Below are positions 34,885 to 35,861 of a stretch of 35,861 nucleotides of DNA, one piece after another. The DNA comes from Bacteroides sp. (GTDB lineage Bacteria > Bacteroidota > Bacteroidia > Bacteroidales > Muribaculaceae), in NCBI GenBank assembly GCA_014801815.1, contig JAAVDM010000020.1:1-35861 (forward strand). The letters run 5' to 3'. Below the pieces are notes generated by a model. That model searched no databases. It was given only the letters and a program-made list of their open reading frames with translations, and was not told the DNA's origin. Both the position numbers and the translations under genes were made by a program. Position 1 is the first letter of the stretch. Every line of letters begins with the position of its first letter.

Positions 34885-35861
34885 GTTTATATCAAAATTT
34901 TTGTGGTTGTTGGTGCGTTATAGAGATGAACCATAACAAATACGACTATCGCAAAAATCAAAGTTATACAACTGACAGACAAGCAACGTCTGCAACTTGA
35001 AGAGGGCTTTCGCCAAGGCAAGAGGCACGCATTTCGTATGCGCTGCCGCGCAATACTGCTAAAAGCCAGTGGTCTGACCTCCAAAGAAGTTGGGATACAG
35101 ACAGAAATGACACATATATCCGTCAACTCCTGGGTGAAACGGTTCGAAAACGAAGGCATCAAAGGTCTGGAGACACGCCTCGGACGGGGACGCAAACCAA
35201 TCATGGACTGTTCAGACGAGGAAGCCGTACGCCTTTCTATCGAGAACGACAGACAGAGCGTGATGAAAGCCAAATAGGCGTGGCAGCAGGCATCCGGAAA
35301 GGAGGCGAGCGAGAGTACCTTCAGGGCTTTTTTATCCGCATTGGCGCGAGATATAGACGTATAAGGAAACGTCCTGAGGGTAAGCCCTCGCCGCAGCTCT
35401 ATGCGTATAAGACCGAGAAGCTGCAAGAACTCGAAAGACAGGCAGTTGCCGGCACCATTGATCTCTATTACGGAGATGAAAGTCACATATGTACAGAAGG
35501 TTATGTGCCTTATGGCTGGCAGTTCCGAGGAGAGGAGGTATATATTCCATCTGAAAGAGGCCTCCGGCTCAATATCTTCGGCATGATTGACCGCAATAAC
35601 CGTTATGAGGGCTTCTCCACAACTGTGAATATGACGGCTGAAAGAATCGCTGACTTTCCTGACAGAGTGTCGATGTGTATCGGTAAGAACACATTTGTGG
35701 TGCTGGACAATGCCAGCGTACACAGGTGTAAGCTCATCAAGAAACTTCGCCCGATATGGGAAAAGCGAGGCCTGTTCATCTTCTTTCTTCCGCCATACAG
35801 TCCTCATCTGAATATCGCTGAGACTCTGTGGCGAATCCTTAAGGGCAAATGGCTCAAACCT
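34885..35861 (+). mobile_element. IS630-family insertion sequence, 5' part (cut by window end)
   Basis: This holds a degraded transposase and about 45 nt of upstream sequence. The left terminus should be near 34880-34895, where the integrase homology stops; I could not identify the repeat exactly because the right end is outside the window. Confidence 0.65.
34930..35861 (+). pseudogene. IS630-family transposase, broken by a stop codon and a frameshift
   Basis: The reading frame opens after an in-frame TGA at 34927 and has no ATG before 35038, so the native start is lost. It encodes the helix-turn-helix domain (VIQLTDKQRLQLEEGFRQGK, RAILLKASGLTSKEVG, VNSWVKRFENEGIKGLETR). A TAG at 35275-35277 interrupts KAK-AWQQASGK, and near 35355 the frame shifts. 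The second frame carries the DDE domain: YYGDESHI, VVLDNASVH and PHLNIAETLWR, running off the window. A long minus-strand frame opposite it is a shadow. Confidence 0.85.

Noticed and set aside
34887..35807. A 306-codon open frame on the minus strand
   Set aside because: It lies opposite the IS630 transposase, whose DDE motifs are clear on the plus strand; the long minus frame has no family features.

Overview
The window reads as a chromosomal segment of a Bacteroidales bacterium, probably of the Muribaculaceae (family-level placement is inference from protein flavour, not a search). The support is: promoters of the Bacteroidetes type (TTTG, 19-20 nt, TAnnTTTG) ahead of several operons, no consistent Shine-Dalgarno sequences, an AT-rich base composition, a methylmalonyl-CoA mutase pair as used for propionate formation, FtsE, a DcaP-like porin, a long-form urocanase and IS families common in gut Bacteroidales.

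Left edge (1-905): nested mobile DNA. The end of an IS3-family (IS150-like) element sits inside an IS256-family transposase gene and cuts it off. Then 948-7518, all on the minus strand, is a surface-polysaccharide operon: two GT4 glycosyltransferases, an O-antigen ligase/polymerase-type membrane protein, a GT2 glycosyltransferase, an acyltransferase-3 protein and a WecG/TagA-type transferase, led by a clear promoter at 7596-7626.

7700-18234, minus strand: a perfect 58-bp palindrome, a sensor histidine kinase whose phospho-acceptor His is Asn, mutB and mutA, ftsE, and an operon of an SDR protein with a C-terminal Zn-finger-like tail, radA and a porin. A divergent promoter region (18162-18530) then switches the coding strand.

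18531-33211, plus strand: ABC-F ATPase, M13 peptidase, aroE and comEC; groES-groEL behind a sigma-54-like -24/-12 element; and the histidine-degradation genes hutU, hutI, hutH with a translationally coupled unknown gene. A 149-bp inverted-repeat element with internal hairpins separates hutI from hutH.

Right edge (33212-35861): an accessory patch. It holds three tandem small two-helix membrane proteins with Cys-rich tails (the middle one frameshifted at a T6 run), duplicated flanking blocks, a decayed tyrosine-recombinase gene and a broken IS630-family transposase that runs off the window. This small-protein array is the best candidate for something undescribed.
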